Assembly: GCF_001649575.2 (NCBI RefSeq)
Contig: NC_051449.1
Coordinates: 20,146,295-20,210,294 of the forward strand
Direction: 5' to 3'
DNA from: Kryptolebias marmoratus
Taxonomy: Eukaryota > Chordata > Actinopteri > Cyprinodontiformes > Rivulidae
DNA: 64,000 nt
Made by a program: the position numbers and the translations under genes. Of the stretch, positions 49,789-62,520 are shown one piece after another (the stretch's first letter is position 1; every line of letters begins with the position of its first letter). The notes beneath the pieces are model-generated. The model had not been told where the DNA came from. It made no database searches and worked only from the letters and a program-made list of their open reading frames with translations.

Positions 49789-49946
49789 GAATGCTCCAGC
49801 CATAAACAATTGTCCTGAGCGACTCCAGATCCAGAACTGAGTAAGGACTTGTGTTGAAATAAGTATTGAGAACCTACCTTCGCGTCTAATTGCTTTTAGT
49901 AATTATCTGGATAAGTTTTATGTGGGTTCGGAGAATCGCGTTCAAG

Positions 49947-50125
49947 ATGGCGGACACCTCTCCCCGAACCGAAGGCTCTGAAGCAGCTTTCTTGCTGGCC
50001 CGACATGAATCTATGATAAATGCACTTTGTGAAAGACAACAGTCTGAAACCGGTCGTTTAGATCAACTAACTATTCTCACTCAGGATATCCACCAAGTGT
50101 CAGTAACGCAACACAATGCCACAAT
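49947..50125 (+). pseudogene. Start of a Gypsy gag gene, truncated
   Basis: ATG after GTTCAAG, then about 55 codons rich in Glu, Gln, Arg and Leu that look like the N-terminal coiled-coil of fish Gypsy Gag proteins. After about 50125 the gag-like quality ends and AT-rich sequence follows. No protease, polymerase or second LTR is found to the right, so this is a 5' truncated remnant of an element, dead by deletion. Confidence 0.65.
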
Positions 50126-50524
50126 AGACAAACACAAATTGAAGATTTTCTCAATTATTTCACCAAAAAAACATTTTTGTAAATCTGGAATTTTTTTCAG
50201 TTTTTGGCAAATTTTGTCTACACTGTAGAATGTACTACTATCAAATTTAGCACACTATTCCTGATCAAGTTTGATCAATTTCTGCATGGGTTTTTCTGCA
50301 GGAGGAATAGCAAAGCAAAAATTGTGATGAAAACAGAAGAATAACGGGTGTGTCAGTGCTTATACATTGGCATCATTACCTAAAGTGCTGCTGTTTTGAG
50401 GATTTATTTGAATTATCGGTGTTCACATTGAACTTCTGTTATGGATTTCAAACATCTGAACCAGATTGCATTAAAATATTTTTTTCCGAAGTTAGTAATA
50501 TAAGATGTAATTTGTTAGTTGTTT
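50126..50524. other. Intergenic, nothing recognised
   Basis: AT-rich, no ORF or repeat signature. Confidence 0.4.
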
Positions 50525-51965
50525 TTTATCCAATCATCCATCAATTCATCTTTTAGCACTAATCAGCGATCGGATCACAGGGGCAATAAGTCCAGGGGGG
50601 AAATCCAGACATCCCGCAGCGACACTCTCCAGTTCCTCCTGGGATATCCCGAGGCATTCCCAGGCCATAGCATGGATGGTCATGGCATAAAAACACCAAC
50701 AGAACCACATCATGTGCAAAAAGCAGAGACAAGACTCTTGTCTTCTCTTCACGACTGCACCTTGAGATCTTGTCCATGAACATCACAAACAAGATCGGAG
50801 ACATGCCACAGCTCTGGTGGAGTCCAACCTGCCCTGAGAATGAGCTCGACTTTGTGCTGAAGATGTGGACACAGCTCTTGCTTTGGTTATACAGTGACCA
50901 GATAGCTCTTAAAAGTGGCCTCCAGCATGCCATACTTTTGCAGCACACCCACAGAATGTTTCGAGAACACAGCCATAATCCTTCTTCAGATCCATAAAAC
51001 ACACGTAGACTGGAAAACCAGTTAGTTGACCACTGCTCTTCTCTTTATTGAAGTTTTCAAGACATTGGTCCGCAGGTCTGACAATTACAAAATTGATCCT
51101 CGACCTTTGGCCTAAGGTGGCCTGGTACATTTATGAACCAGCTCATGTTCAAACATGATGTTTGTTATGGACAGCCCATGCCAAACACAGCCGTCCAATA
51201 ATAGGGTTCAAATCAGGGAGGCCATTCCTCCCAATCACCCCCTTCCAGGTAACTCCGTCATTGCACACATGGGCATTAAAGTTACCCAAGAGAACAACAG
51301 AATCCCAAGATGGCACATCTTCCAGGACTCCATCCAGAGACACCAAGAAGGTCAGGTAATACGAACTGCTGTTTGGAGCACAAACAACAGTCAGAACCTT
51401 TTCTCCTGCAGCTCCGAGTGAGAGGTGACCCTCTTGTTCATCGGTGAGAACTCCAACACAGAGGTGCTGAGATGGGGTCTTGTGAGTATCTCCACACCTG
51501 CACCTCTCTCCCTGGGCAACTCCAGAGCAGAAAAGAGGTGAACCCCATTCTAAAAGCTTGGTTCCAGAGCCCAAGCTGTGTGTAGACATAAGCCCAACTA
51601 TATCTAGTTGGTATCACTAAATCTCACAGGTGGTGGGCTCACATGGAGTTGGCCTCTTGTCTCTCTTTTGGGCTAAGCCTGGCTGAGCCCCGGGAGTCAA
51701 AGTTTGGCCACCAGCTGCTTGCTGGCAAACCCCCCTGCCCCCCAGGCCTGGCTCCAGAGGGGTGTCGTGGTTTCCTTATTGCGGGTGAGGTATCCTGACA
51801 CACTGACTGTTTATTCATTGAGGTTTCATATTTGCTTTTAGTATAATCTTTCCCCTGAGGCCAATTTGCTGTGGGAGACCCAACCAGGCTGATGCTCCAG
51901 ACAACATAGTCCCCAGTATCACAGGGTACTCATATCCCTCCACCATGTTAAGGTGGAGATTCTGC
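50525..51965 (-). pseudogene. Rex3-like (RTE) LINE, decayed, internally deleted
   Basis: On the minus strand: the AP-endonuclease domain at 51589-51149 ([11 protein letters not shown] and [17 protein letters not shown], where active copies have LGDFNAH), then the reverse transcriptase domain at 51002-50559 (MSPILFVMFMDKISR and LLFAHDVVLLV, with FADD changed to FAHD). Sequence then jumps to the extreme C-terminus (LGMPRDIPGGTGE), so the region after the catalytic box is deleted. The 3' end is followed by GATGAATTGATGGATGATTG, like the short GATG tail of Rex3. Catalytic residues are lost; the copy is inactive. Confidence 0.85.
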
Positions 51966-54451
51966 AGAGGGGCTGTTGTTTTTCCACAGCATAAAATCTA
52001 AATAATGTGAAATGGCAGCACCAGCGCATAAACATTCTGTTTTTGAATCAAAATTTATTGCTGTTCTTTCTAAAACTGCATGAATAAATCACAGAGCACA
52101 CCCATGGATTGCATCTAAAAATATTGTTATCAAACATATATGAACAGCAGATGACAACAAAGCAAACTCTCCCCTTTTTTTCCACTTTTTGAAATGTAAA
52201 GGACTGTCAGGTGAGGAAGCTTTATATAAAAACTTAAATTTATTGATCTAAACTGAGCGAAGGACGACAAGCAATTTTACACATTTAATTCTGCCTACAT
52301 AAAAAGACTGGTCAACAAATGATGGATGTGTTCATAGAAAGAATACACGCACAGAATTTATTCACATGAGACAAGAAAACGAGATACCTTTTCAATACGA
52401 TTCAGTATTTTTATATGAAGGTCACTTTCATTTAAGGCAAAAATTAGTCACTGTAATGCAATTTTTTTTACATGAATGCCTTTTTATCTACAACAGGACT
52501 TTGAAGTGATTAAAAAAGACTTTTTAGACATAAAAATTATAAATTGGTAAGTTATAAGGCTGTTAAGTATGCAGTGAACCTTTTAAAGAAATGACCCTAG
52601 TAAAATTTATATTATTTTTTTCACAACGGGCTCTATTTAACAAAACAAAAATGTCTATTAATTTACAAAACATGACAGAAGTGAGTGGATGGGACGAGTC
52701 ACATTTTTTAGGCTCTGTAACTGCTTAAGTTGTATTCAGTACTATTTGCATCTTTTCTTGTATAAAACTAATCAGATTAGACTTAGTCACATTTAAAATA
52801 CATGAGCTCAACCGATTTGATACTTTCCATGTTTTAGATCATTCAGTCAATCCTCCTCAGCTTGGAGGACATCCGTGCCATACAAATTTCTGAAGTCTTC
52901 TGAGACTTTATTTATTTATTTCAGTGCTCTTTGCTGGAAGGGTTGTGTTGCCCTTCTTTTATCTTCAAAATACCTCAGAAGAATTCAGTTGCATTAGAGT
53001 TACAAAACACACTTGGCCACTTCAAAATTTTCCTTTTCATCTCCACATGTGGTTTTGTCTCGATTTTGTGAGGCTGTTTTGTTTGTTTGTTTTACCTTTC
53101 TTTACTGGATGTTTTTAAGTTCCTGCTGAGTGCAAATCATTTTGTCTGTCAGTATTTTAGTGTGAACTCAGCAGTTGATATGGATCCATATCATCACACC
53201 CCCTCCTCTGTGCTTCACTACTGAGATGACGCGTGATCATCTTGAGAACTACTTTACTTGTCATATCAGAAATAGATTGTACTGAAAATGGTATTCTCAC
53301 TTTCGTTCTGTGTTCTGTGTATTTTGTCAATGTAGCAAAAGACAAAGAAAGGTAAAAGAGATTGTATCCCAGTGGCATCAAAGTCATCAAAAGGCTCTGT
53401 TTCTGACCTTAAAAATGTTTTTATTCAAATTATCTTACCATTCTTGTGACTAGGTTTACATAAAAACAAAGTTGTTAATGACACACTTGTGGATGGCCCC
53501 GATGATCTCTCCACGACATATTAGAGCGTGGCTGGATTGTGGAAAATTTGCAAAACCTCCTTTAGTGTGAAGAGAGTCATAGATGGATAGAATACTTTGT
53601 TGATTTGAAAGGGAAATTCCAGTATCAATTAGCAGCATGACAACACTTGATTATGATGTTGCTGCACTAATGTGGCTAATTTCCACATCCTCAAGATGCT
53701 TTCTTGCACCCTTATAGTGTTTTATATGTCCGCTTTGGCAAAACTCTTGGACCATGCAGCTCCGGGTATGATGTCTGGGCTAGGTTGTTTCCATGATCTT
53801 TTCACAATCGTAGCCTAAGCATGAGGCCAACGTGGCCAGTCCTACTTTAAATTCTTGACGACCAATCTATGTCGGTGTTTGCATGGATATGCTGCCACTG
53901 CTTCCACATGCACCACCCAGGAGCACCACAATGATAAACCACCACAAAAGTTTTATGCACCTATTCATGTCATGTTCTATCAAGCATAGTGGGCAGTCCA
54001 CTGTATTCTTAATACCAATCTGAAGACCTTGCTAAGACCCCACAAAGACCATCCCCATTTTGGCTGATTTTTCTACATTGTAGAACAACAACAACCACAT
54101 ACCTGTGATGGTAGCGTCATGCTATTGTAGCAGGACCTTCTAGAGCGTAGCTGCTTCATAATGTGGTTTGAGAGAGTCATGCCAGGGTGGGGCACAGGGC
54201 ATTGTGCGATTGCGGGCGTAAGTGGCATTATCACCATTGGAACATTCTGCTGACATATGGAGCAAAGTGAGGGCATGGGAGAACGTCTTGGAGACACAGA
54301 AAATAGCAGGGAAACATCTATTTGGCAAGTACTTAGAGCATAGCTGCAACATGATTGTCTGTGAGAGGTTTTTCAAATTTGCTGTGACCCAGCTACATTC
54401 ACATAGGTCGTGTTGGTTGTGGAGAGAGTAGTGGGGTCATCATCCAGTGTC
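51966..54451. other. Intergenic, nothing recognised
   Basis: No gene. Short ORFs on both strands around 54073-54740 are mutually overlapping and without family features. Confidence 0.4.
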
Positions 54452-54454
54452 TTA

Positions 54455-55244
54455 GGCCTCGTCCACATGAAAATGCTGTTTTTCCAAAACAATTTTTCTG
54501 TTTGTTGTTTCTAAAAAATATTCTCATAAACATTTCTAGAAACGTTTTTACCCACACAGAAACCCAGAAGATTACCCAAAAGGCTGTAGCAACTTTGATA
54601 TGTGGTGCTGTAACGCTGCCATAAAAATACACTAAAAGCAGGGAAACAAAGCTTGGAGCATATACATAAAGCTTACATGAACATGGGTATGAACTGCAAA
54701 CACAGGCAGAAAAAGACAGAGATGGTGAATATAAGGGCAAAAAATGAGTATTGTATGGACTGATGACAAAGGGGAACTTTAAGTTTGTGTCACATTAAAC
54801 TACAGAACCACGAAAGTGCAGAACACAGGATGCAGGACATCATGAATGCTTTTCAGGCACAATATCCAGTGAGGGATGGCTGGAAGGAACATCTTTCCTC
54901 ATGATGTTTAAAGCATGTCGGACTAAATTTTTTATAACAAACTTCGGTCTTGTAAAACTATTCTCATTTCTCATGTTTTTTAAATGTAAACTTCATGTAC
55001 AGCTTTGATCTTTTTCTGCAACATTTGCTTAAGTATTGTTGACAGTTCAAAAAAGAGAAGAAAAAAACCCCTTTTTGGCCTGATATTATTTGGTGTAATA
55101 ATAACAGGGTTTTTGTTCTGCTCTATTCAAGGCAAAGTTATTGTTCATCAGCCTTGTCTGCTCATTACCATTTTTGCGTGACAAGACTGACACAATTTAA
55201 AAAAAAAGTCTTTCCCAAAATGCTGTTCCCGTGCAAACAGCGCC
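54455..55244. mobile_element. Possible PIF/Harbinger-type MITE
   Basis: Left end GGCCTCGTCCACATGAAAA and right end inverted GGCGCTGTTTGCACGGGAA agree imperfectly, and both are flanked by TTA (54452-54454 and 55245-55247), the 3-bp target typical of Harbinger. Length 790 bp, non-coding. Confidence 0.5.
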
Positions 55245-55271
55245 TTAGTTAAAGCTTTAAAATACATTTAA

Positions 55272-55344
55272 CCCTCTCAGGCTCAAATTAAGTTTTAGTA
55301 ACAGGAAAATCAGATATGTTGTTGCAACGCCTGCCTTGAGAGGG
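55272..55344. mobile_element. piggyBac-type mini-MITE, 73 bp
   Basis: TTAA-CCCTCTCAGGC at the left and GCCTTGAGAGGG-TTAA at the right: CCC termini, inverted repeats of at least 8 bp and TTAA on both sides, as expected for piggyBac insertion. Confidence 0.7.
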
Positions 55345-56635
55345 TTAAAAAGTAAAGTTTGTGACATATGTGAGCAAAGGCTATTCAGACACCCAAACCC
55401 TGCACACCGTTTCAACAGTACTCAAAGAAAACCTTCTACAGCTCTAAATGTTGATATCAATAACTGATTCATCTGTCATAATGGTGGAAACAGTTTTGGA
55501 ATGTGGTATACATCACTATTGCAAAGAAATCCAAGATTTGCCAGCCCAGCATGCTACCAGCTGATTTTCTAGTAACTTTAGGCTAAAGCAGACCCTTTTA
55601 CGTCTCCCTATGACTAAAATGGTTGACATGAAAGGCTTAGTTGTATTCTGTTTGTAAGCAGCTGCAGTCTGATTAGGTTTTCTCTGAGTTTAACTCTGTG
55701 GAATTACAGTGTCGGTTCAGCCACAGCTCAAAGGCTGTTGTTGAACTAAAGCTAATTGTGTAGTTCGAGTTTCACGGTCATTCATCAGCTGACTGATAGC
55801 ATCATTACCTTGTGATATTCACTGGAATACTCTCAACATCACACAAAACCTAATAATGTTAAAGGAGATGTTCCAGAGAAGATTTATTTGCTCTTGGTTA
55901 AGAAAAACACAGCAGTGATGACTCAAAGAAACACTGTTGATTATGACCAGGAGATGAAATACTTGAGTTTGTTCAACAATCCCATCCAGCATTGCTGAGA
56001 TGTTTATAAGAGAGTGTTTGTCAGAAAGGTGTGAACACAAGTCCTTGTAAGCAGTAGAAAAACCAGCTGATGATCTTGGTTTTAGTTATGTCGAGAAGGA
56101 GTCGAATCGTGCTATAGGCTCTTACTCTTACCCTTTAAATCCCTGAGACAATAACGATCCACATCGGCGTCACTAAGCTTCATGAGAGTCATTGCACAGA
56201 CCCAGATGTTGTTTTGTTGCATCTAAACATGTTTTCTTGCCATATGAAAGATCTTCAGCATCACCTCTACAATTCCAAGAGGATTTTGCTGGCTTTCAGA
56301 AAGCCATATTTACAGTTCGTGTTCATTTCCTGGAGGTTGGAGGATAATTAATTTCTGGTTCATCAGGTGCCATGTAGAGGAGAGAAATTCAGTCTTTATA
56401 ATGAGTGATTTGTTAGAGTGGTCACAGCAATTGCAGGGTTTTTTTTTCACCACTCACTGGAATAACTGGGTAATTACTCCACTTAACCACCATGATTGTA
56501 AAGCACATCACATCAAATTCTGCTTCTCTCCTCCCACTTGCAGTTGTTCAGTCGCAGGTCCGACCTCCAGAACCACCTGCCAACCCGAAGCAAACGCTGC
56601 TGCCTGGATTTATGAAGACAAAGTTTCTCCATGAC

Positions 56636-56820
56636 CTATGAGGGACTTTCCACTTTCACACCAGTAACCGTAGCTGTAAAACACCTCTGGAACAGGCGCT
56701 CGGGGTCCGTCGGTTCGTTGTCAGAGTCCACTCTCCTGCTCGTCAAGTGTTTTCTGAATCCCTGTGGACCGAAGCCACCGGTCACTCTCACATTACTGGG
56801 TCCCTCACTGGGATCTCCTG
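56636..56820 (-). CDS. shisal2a: Shisa-like 2A, coding exon 3 (cytoplasmic tail)
   Basis: Seen: an acceptor at 56821-56822 after a T-run, an open frame of 185 nt and stop TAG at 56638-56636. The total protein is 167 aa, somewhat shorter than the roughly 190-aa human SHISAL2A. The tail ends with RLFQRCFTATVT (about 148-159), clearly related to the KRLLHHCFMATVT segment of the human 2A paralogue and not expected in 2B; this decides the paralogue. The acceptor has the sequence TCAGCAGGA, a possible NAGNAG. A minus-strand AATAAA at 55888-55883 could be the polyadenylation signal, with low confidence. Confidence 0.85.
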
Positions 56821-57734
56821 CTGAAAAACACAAGACAGCTGTATAAAATGAAGAGCTAAACATCACCTAGACATAGTGTTGTTATAAGTTTTTTTTCTAT
56901 AGTCTTTCTTCTGAATTATTATTTTTTTCATTGCTTTTTATATCAGTGAGTCGTTTTCTGGTTTACAACCGAACTTTGCCAGTTCCAGTAATACCTCAGA
57001 GATCCTTTGTCTGGGTTAGCTCGATGTACAAAAGGTTACGCTACGGTAGGATTAGCGATGAATAGGATTGTCTGCCCAGGGTTTGAAGAGACTGAATGTC
57101 TCATGTGGAGGACTTTAGAAATCCCTGGATCTTGTTCACAAAAAGTGGCAGGACAAATTATGAAACTGACAAACAGATTGGTTCAGAGTCTGCAGGGTGT
57201 GAGGGAAAGATAAGATTAAGTGATGTGTCCCCTCTAGGTGCAGCAGAAATATTCTGTAGAGTATGTGTTGGGTTCTGATGACAGGTCATGCATCTCTGCC
57301 AAGGCTGGTGTCCACTGTCCACTTCTTTAAATGCAGTTTTCCATTATCTTAAAGCAGACATATTCTGCCACTTGTCTTATCATTGGGATTTTTTGTTTAT
57401 CATTTCTTTTATATTAGACTGATAAAACATTAACAGACTGGGTCTTCTGATCATCAGTATAACTGCATAAAGCTTTGGATTTACCACTTGATCATTGCTC
57501 CAACTCTTTACCTATGGTAATAAACTAGTTAAAAACAAACATCTTTAGTAGGCTTTAAAATTTTGTTTGTCTTCACCTGGAATTATCTTTCTCATGGTGA
57601 TAGTACGAAATGCCTGCAAGATACAGTCCCATAGTCCCACAGGTGTCTTGCTGAGATCAAAATGAAGCCCAGGTTAAAAAAGTCTACTCTGGCTGAAGCA
57701 AACAGTTGAAATTCTCTTCAAAGAAAAGGTTTGA

Positions 57735-57835
57735 AGAGAATTTCAAGGTGATGAACAATTAATATTTTGGCTGTTGTAGATAGCTCTTTGACTTTGTAGA
57801 AATAAAGCTGAATTCTGTCAGGATTAACAAGATAA
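57735..57835 (-). repeat. Family B fragment, inverted
   Basis: Reverse complement of the AGCTATCTACAACAG segment with CTGACAGAATTCAGC. Confidence 0.6.
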
Positions 57836-57889
57836 CAGCTGGTCAGAGCTGCCTTAAAACAACCCTAGACTCAAAAGTTCATAGTAGCT

Positions 57890-58215
57890 CATGCAAACAC
57901 TAGTTTAAAAAGTGTTACACCACCATCAGTTTTGCATTACATGTTTAATCCAGCTGTAGTTTTATGATACTCCTGCAGGAAATGTCCCAGGCCGTACTGG
58001 AAGTGCTGCAGCTGCCTGCTGCTGCTGCTGCTAGTTGTGCTTACAAATAACTACAGAGTTCTATGCAAATAACCATGTAATGTGAAACTGACAGCAGTAA
58101 AAAAAAGGGGTTACAAAACAGAATAAAATAATGTTTGCATGAACTAAGACACTAAGACATTTTAGAGATTGAAACTGCAACAATCCACTTTGTTCTCTGG
58201 CCTCACTCAGACTAG
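57890..58215 (+). repeat. Family B repeat
   Basis: CTCCTGCAGGAAATGTCCCA, (CTG)n GTTGTGCTTACAAATAAC, ATAACCATGTAATGTGAAAC, then GCAACAATCCACTTTG and CACTCAGACTAGCC, in family order. Confidence 0.75.
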
Positions 58216-58217
58216 CC

Positions 58218-58260
<43 letters not shown>

Positions 58261-58690
58261 TAGCACTTTACAAACAACAAAGCTGCACCAAAGTGCTATA
58301 CAGCAAAATTACAAAGAGATATAATAAAATTAATATCTTAAAAGACAAAGACAAGTAAAAACAAGATAGTAAAGTCATTCCTTGAAAAAGAAAAAAGAAA
58401 ACAACAAAACACTATACACTACAAATAATGAACCAATCTGTAACAAACAAGAAGCCAATGAAGCAAAGCCAACACTGGTGTTACCTGCTCATGTTTCTTT
58501 TTTTTTTTTTGCTCCTGTTAAAAGTTGAGCAGCAGTGTTTTGTACCATCTGCAGGCACTGAAGAGGCGACTGATCTCAGTCCTACATGGACTTGTAAAAT
58601 TCTATGCATGTTGTAATAAATGCATGAATTACTTTTTCAAAATCTTTAGAACAAAAGAAGGACTTTACTTTGGTTTAAAGATGGAAGTGA
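58216..58690. repeat. (AATC)n-headed teleost repeat
   Basis: An (AATC)n run (58216-58260), TAGCACTTTACAAACAACAA, CCAATGAAGCAAAGCCAACA, GAGCAGCAGTGTTTTGTACC and GCATGAATTACTTTTTCAAA, in the order of an abundant fish repeat. Located in shisal2a intron 2. Confidence 0.75.
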
Positions 58691-58861
58691 AAGAAGCCTG
58701 ATTTAACACCTGAACCGACTGACAGCTTGTCAGTTGTGTCAGAATTTAACGTGGTTATCAGAACTGAAGTCAGGCAAATATTTCTTATAATATTTCCACA
58801 GAACCCAGCTTCCAAAGATCTAAACTACTGCTTTAATGTTGTTGTAGCAGATTCTTTTTCA

Positions 58862-59320
<459 letters not shown>

Positions 59321-59744
59321 TCAGCATTTAAACAAGTGCGACCACTTTTCCACCTGTGAAAAAGACACATGTAATGGAAAGAAAAAAGAAATCCATAGTA
59401 CCTGCAAAAATCAGGCTGTTCTGATGAGAATAAGTGAAGAGGTGGGTGTCAACCATTTCTGATTAGCTTTCCACAAATAAGTCTCTTTTTTTTTTTTTTA
59501 TTTTTCAAAAAAAAATCTCACAAGTGACTAGTTATTTCTAAACTGTCAAACATATTTTTAAAAATGGCCAAATGTAACTTGTTACACATGGAGCTTGACA
59601 AATAACCTCACCAACTCAATTAACGGGTAAAGACTAACTAATGAAAAAGCCAAAATGTTTTAAATATTCATTCATTTTAAATGCATAACTAGCCAAAACA
59701 TGAAGGAAAATAAATCATCCTGTTAGAAAAAGATAAAGTCTTAC

Positions 59745-59926
59745 CTCAGCCACCACATGTACCCATACTCATAGGGGAAAAAACTGTTGGGATCATTGCA
59801 GCAGTACTTCACATCATTAAAGCCACAGCAGTAGACCGCGAAAGGAGCGTTGCCCGGCTTGGGGCAGGAGAAAGCCTCCACAAACACCCCATCAGGGTTG
59901 TAGTAGCTGCTGCATTCGGTGCTCAT
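59745..59926 (-). CDS. shisal2a: Shisa-like 2A, coding exon 1 (cysteine-rich ectodomain)
   Basis: Seen: ATG at 59926-59924, 60 codons plus two bases to a GTAAGA donor (phase 2). It encodes a Shisa-type N-terminal domain with Cys at positions 5, 21, 33, 34, 42 and 43 in the pattern SCPKP...YCCGF-D-KYCC, followed by the family hallmark FFPYEYGYMWWL (49-60) just before the membrane helix. The long in-frame opening upstream (to 60175) contains a (CT)n tract and is taken as 5' UTR, since family members start a few residues before the first Cys. Known: Shisa proteins are single-pass membrane adaptors; the function of SHISAL2A is not established. Confidence 0.92.
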
Positions 59927-60131
59927 CCTGCAGCGGGGGGAGGAACGAACCAGAGGAAAAGACTGAGGAGTTCTGATCACCAAAGTGGAGATCTCTGCGT
60001 CAGAGAGCTGAGCGCTCCGGCGTGTTTCTTCCTCAGCTGAGGGACTCTTGGTGAATGGACGCTCAGAGACACAGACAGAGGGAGGGGAGGGGATGGAGAA
60101 GGGTGGGGGAAACTTTGAATCTAAAGAAAAG

Positions 60132-60158
<27 letters not shown>
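60132..60158. repeat. (CT)n microsatellite near the shisal2a start
   Basis: About 13 CT units, 0.2 kb upstream of the shisal2a ATG. On the minus strand it reads as (AG)n in the probable 5' UTR or promoter. Confidence 0.9.
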
Positions 60159-60163
<5 letters not shown>

Positions 60164-60738
60164 ACTCACACGCATTGTTTCTTAATAGAATCTCTGATTA
60201 GGGTTAAACCACTGAACAAATTGATATCACTGCTGTCAGATAGTTACTGAACACATCGTGTGCTGATTCAATAAACAACTTCACAATACTTTATTCCGAA
60301 AATACAGTGTAAAAAAAATGTTTGTAATAATAAAATAAATTTTGTTATTACTGACTTTCAGAATGTCTGATGACATTCTGCTGAAATAGAAAGGGCAACT
60401 CTGTCTGACTATGTTTCTGCTCAGCATTGCGGCTGTATAAAAGCTTCCATTTATCATGTTAAAGGGATATTTTGGCCATTATGAAGAGGGTTCTGTGAAC
60501 AATGAATAGCTTTCCTGTTGTCGAAATGCTGGGTTTTGTTTATCTTGAAAGCTGGAACTTGGGAAAGGCGTCAATTTAGACTTAAAGGGGACTTATTGTG
60601 CTTACTTGAACAAGTCAGGATAAGTCTGCGGGCTATACAAAACATCTTCATTACATTTAATAAACAAAATCATGCTGTTACCTTGCTGCTGTATGTTCAA
60701 ATATAAATTTTTATCATATAAATATTTTTTGTTGTGAT

Positions 60739-61143
60739 TACCATATTTTCCACACTATAGAGCACACTGTCAATGAATGATTCGTTTTCAAACTTTTGTC
60801 ATATATAGAGCGCACCGGTCTATAAGACGCATCGTCATACACCTCCCAATTTTTGTAACTTCGCACGGAACGCTCTCCATTCAAAATGGATGATTTCAGT
60901 GCTCTAGCGGAGCTGGTTCGCCTGATCAGCATTTATACATTCCCTCTATGAGAGATCACAAAGATAATCAAACGGTTCAAAACTCATGGCACTACAAAGC
61001 GCGACTATAATTGAGTCTTAATACTGCAAGCAGTGCGGCTTTGTAGTTTACCAAAGTAAAACATTATGACTTCTTACATATATAAGGCGCACTGTCGGTT
61101 TTTGAGAAAACTAAGTGTACCTTATAGTCAGGAAAATACGGTA
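60739..61143. mobile_element. MITE with TA target, 405 bp
   Basis: Left TA-CCATATTTTCCACACTATAG and right CTTATAGTCAGGAAAATACGG-TA form long imperfect inverted ends. The body holds repeats of ATATATAGAGCGCAC and TATAAGGCGCAC. The TA target and structure fit a Tc1/mariner/pogo-type MITE. Confidence 0.85.
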
Positions 61144-61469
61144 GTTGTTTAATTTTATTTTAAAGAAAGGTCATGTGACACCATGACTGTGTGTAGGGAA
61201 TAGGTGGAACTTCAACAAATCCCTAGTGTGCGGACTCTGGTCCCAAAAATAGACCAAGGCAGCTCCTATAAACCAGCTCCTGCTGGCTTCAGCTCCCAAC
61301 AGTGGCAGAAGGTGGGGACACTCAGTGTAGTATTTCAATACATGTCAATGGTTGGAGCTGGTAAGGAATCTTTCACTTTCCAATTCTGATTTCAGGGGGC
61401 AGTCCAATTGATTTTTCCGACTTGGAACTTAGAAATCCAACTTCCCAGTATCATCATAAATAACCCTAG

Positions 61470-61690
61470 CCTAGGAGCACTTCCAGCAGGATCTTATATT
61501 TCTGTCAAAATAACCATGTAATGCTAAATTGACATCAATGTAAATGTTCAAATAACAGGGTCTGGATGAACTACGATGACATTTTAAAAACTGAAGCTGT
61601 TTTGAGATGGCAGCAATTCACTTTGAAAGTGGGTCCACTCAGGCTAGCCTTTAATATAGTCTGAGTGAATTTACTTTCAAAGCATTCGTC
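61470..61690 (+). repeat. Family B fragment
   Basis: GCACTTCCAGCAGGATCTTA, ATAACCATGTAATGCTAAAT, then GGCAGCAATTCACTTTG. Confidence 0.65.
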
Positions 61691-61774
61691 TTAAATTAAC
61701 GTCCGTCTTTAAAGTTTTATTGTGGTTCAAGCAAACCCTGGTCTTTTTTCTTTCCCAGCAGAAACAAATAAATT

Positions 61775-62105
61775 CCTGTTTGAAATGCCCCCAGTCTGCA
61801 CCAGAAGGGCTACAGCTCGCTGTGGCTGATGCTATTCATGCCTGCAGACAACCATAGAATAAATGTGTAATGCAAACTTGACAGCAATGTAAAGGTTGAG
61901 AACATTGTGTCCTCGTGGACTACTATAAGATTTTTGAGACTTAAGCTGTTTTAAGATCCACTCTGGTCTTGGATGTGTTTAGTGTCTAGCTGTTAGTTTG
62001 TCAGTCCTGTCAGAATAATTTATTCAAACTGAGGTTTTTACTAGATATTCAATGTTCATAATTTTCAATTTTTTCCCTTGAGAATAGCCAAAATATCCCT
62101 TCAAA
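61775..62105 (+). repeat. Family B repeat, near full length
   Basis: GCCCCCAGTCTGCACC, GAATAAATGTGTAATGCAAA, GATCCACTCTGGTCTTGG, GTTAGTTTGTCAGTCCTGTC and CCAAAATATCCCTTCAAAG. Confidence 0.75.
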
Positions 62106-62520
62106 GCAGACAAACAAAAATTTTCCAACCATTATATGTCATTTCCTGCATGTTTTTTTTCTCCTGTCCCTCTTGGTGTTTTGTCACGACAGTACTGACA
62201 TCCGCAGTTTTTCAGTGAACCCTTTATTCTGTCTCCATGACATTGGTTTCATATGACTCATGCAATTTTGTTTTTTGTTGTTTTTTTAATGGAGTTCAAG
62301 CAAACTAAAAGTAATTTTCCTGCTTCTAACCTTTTTTAACTTTCTAGAGGAACAGGAAGAATTATGCAATTTGGTGACGCACATCAAAAGCAGCTTGATT
62401 TAAAAGACAGTAAGCTCATATCTAAACAGACTTTCATATATTTAAATGACAAGAGTGTCTTACTTTTGAAGTTGCAGCAGCAACACAGGTTGGTTATGTC
62501 ATTATCACTTGCTGCCAAAG

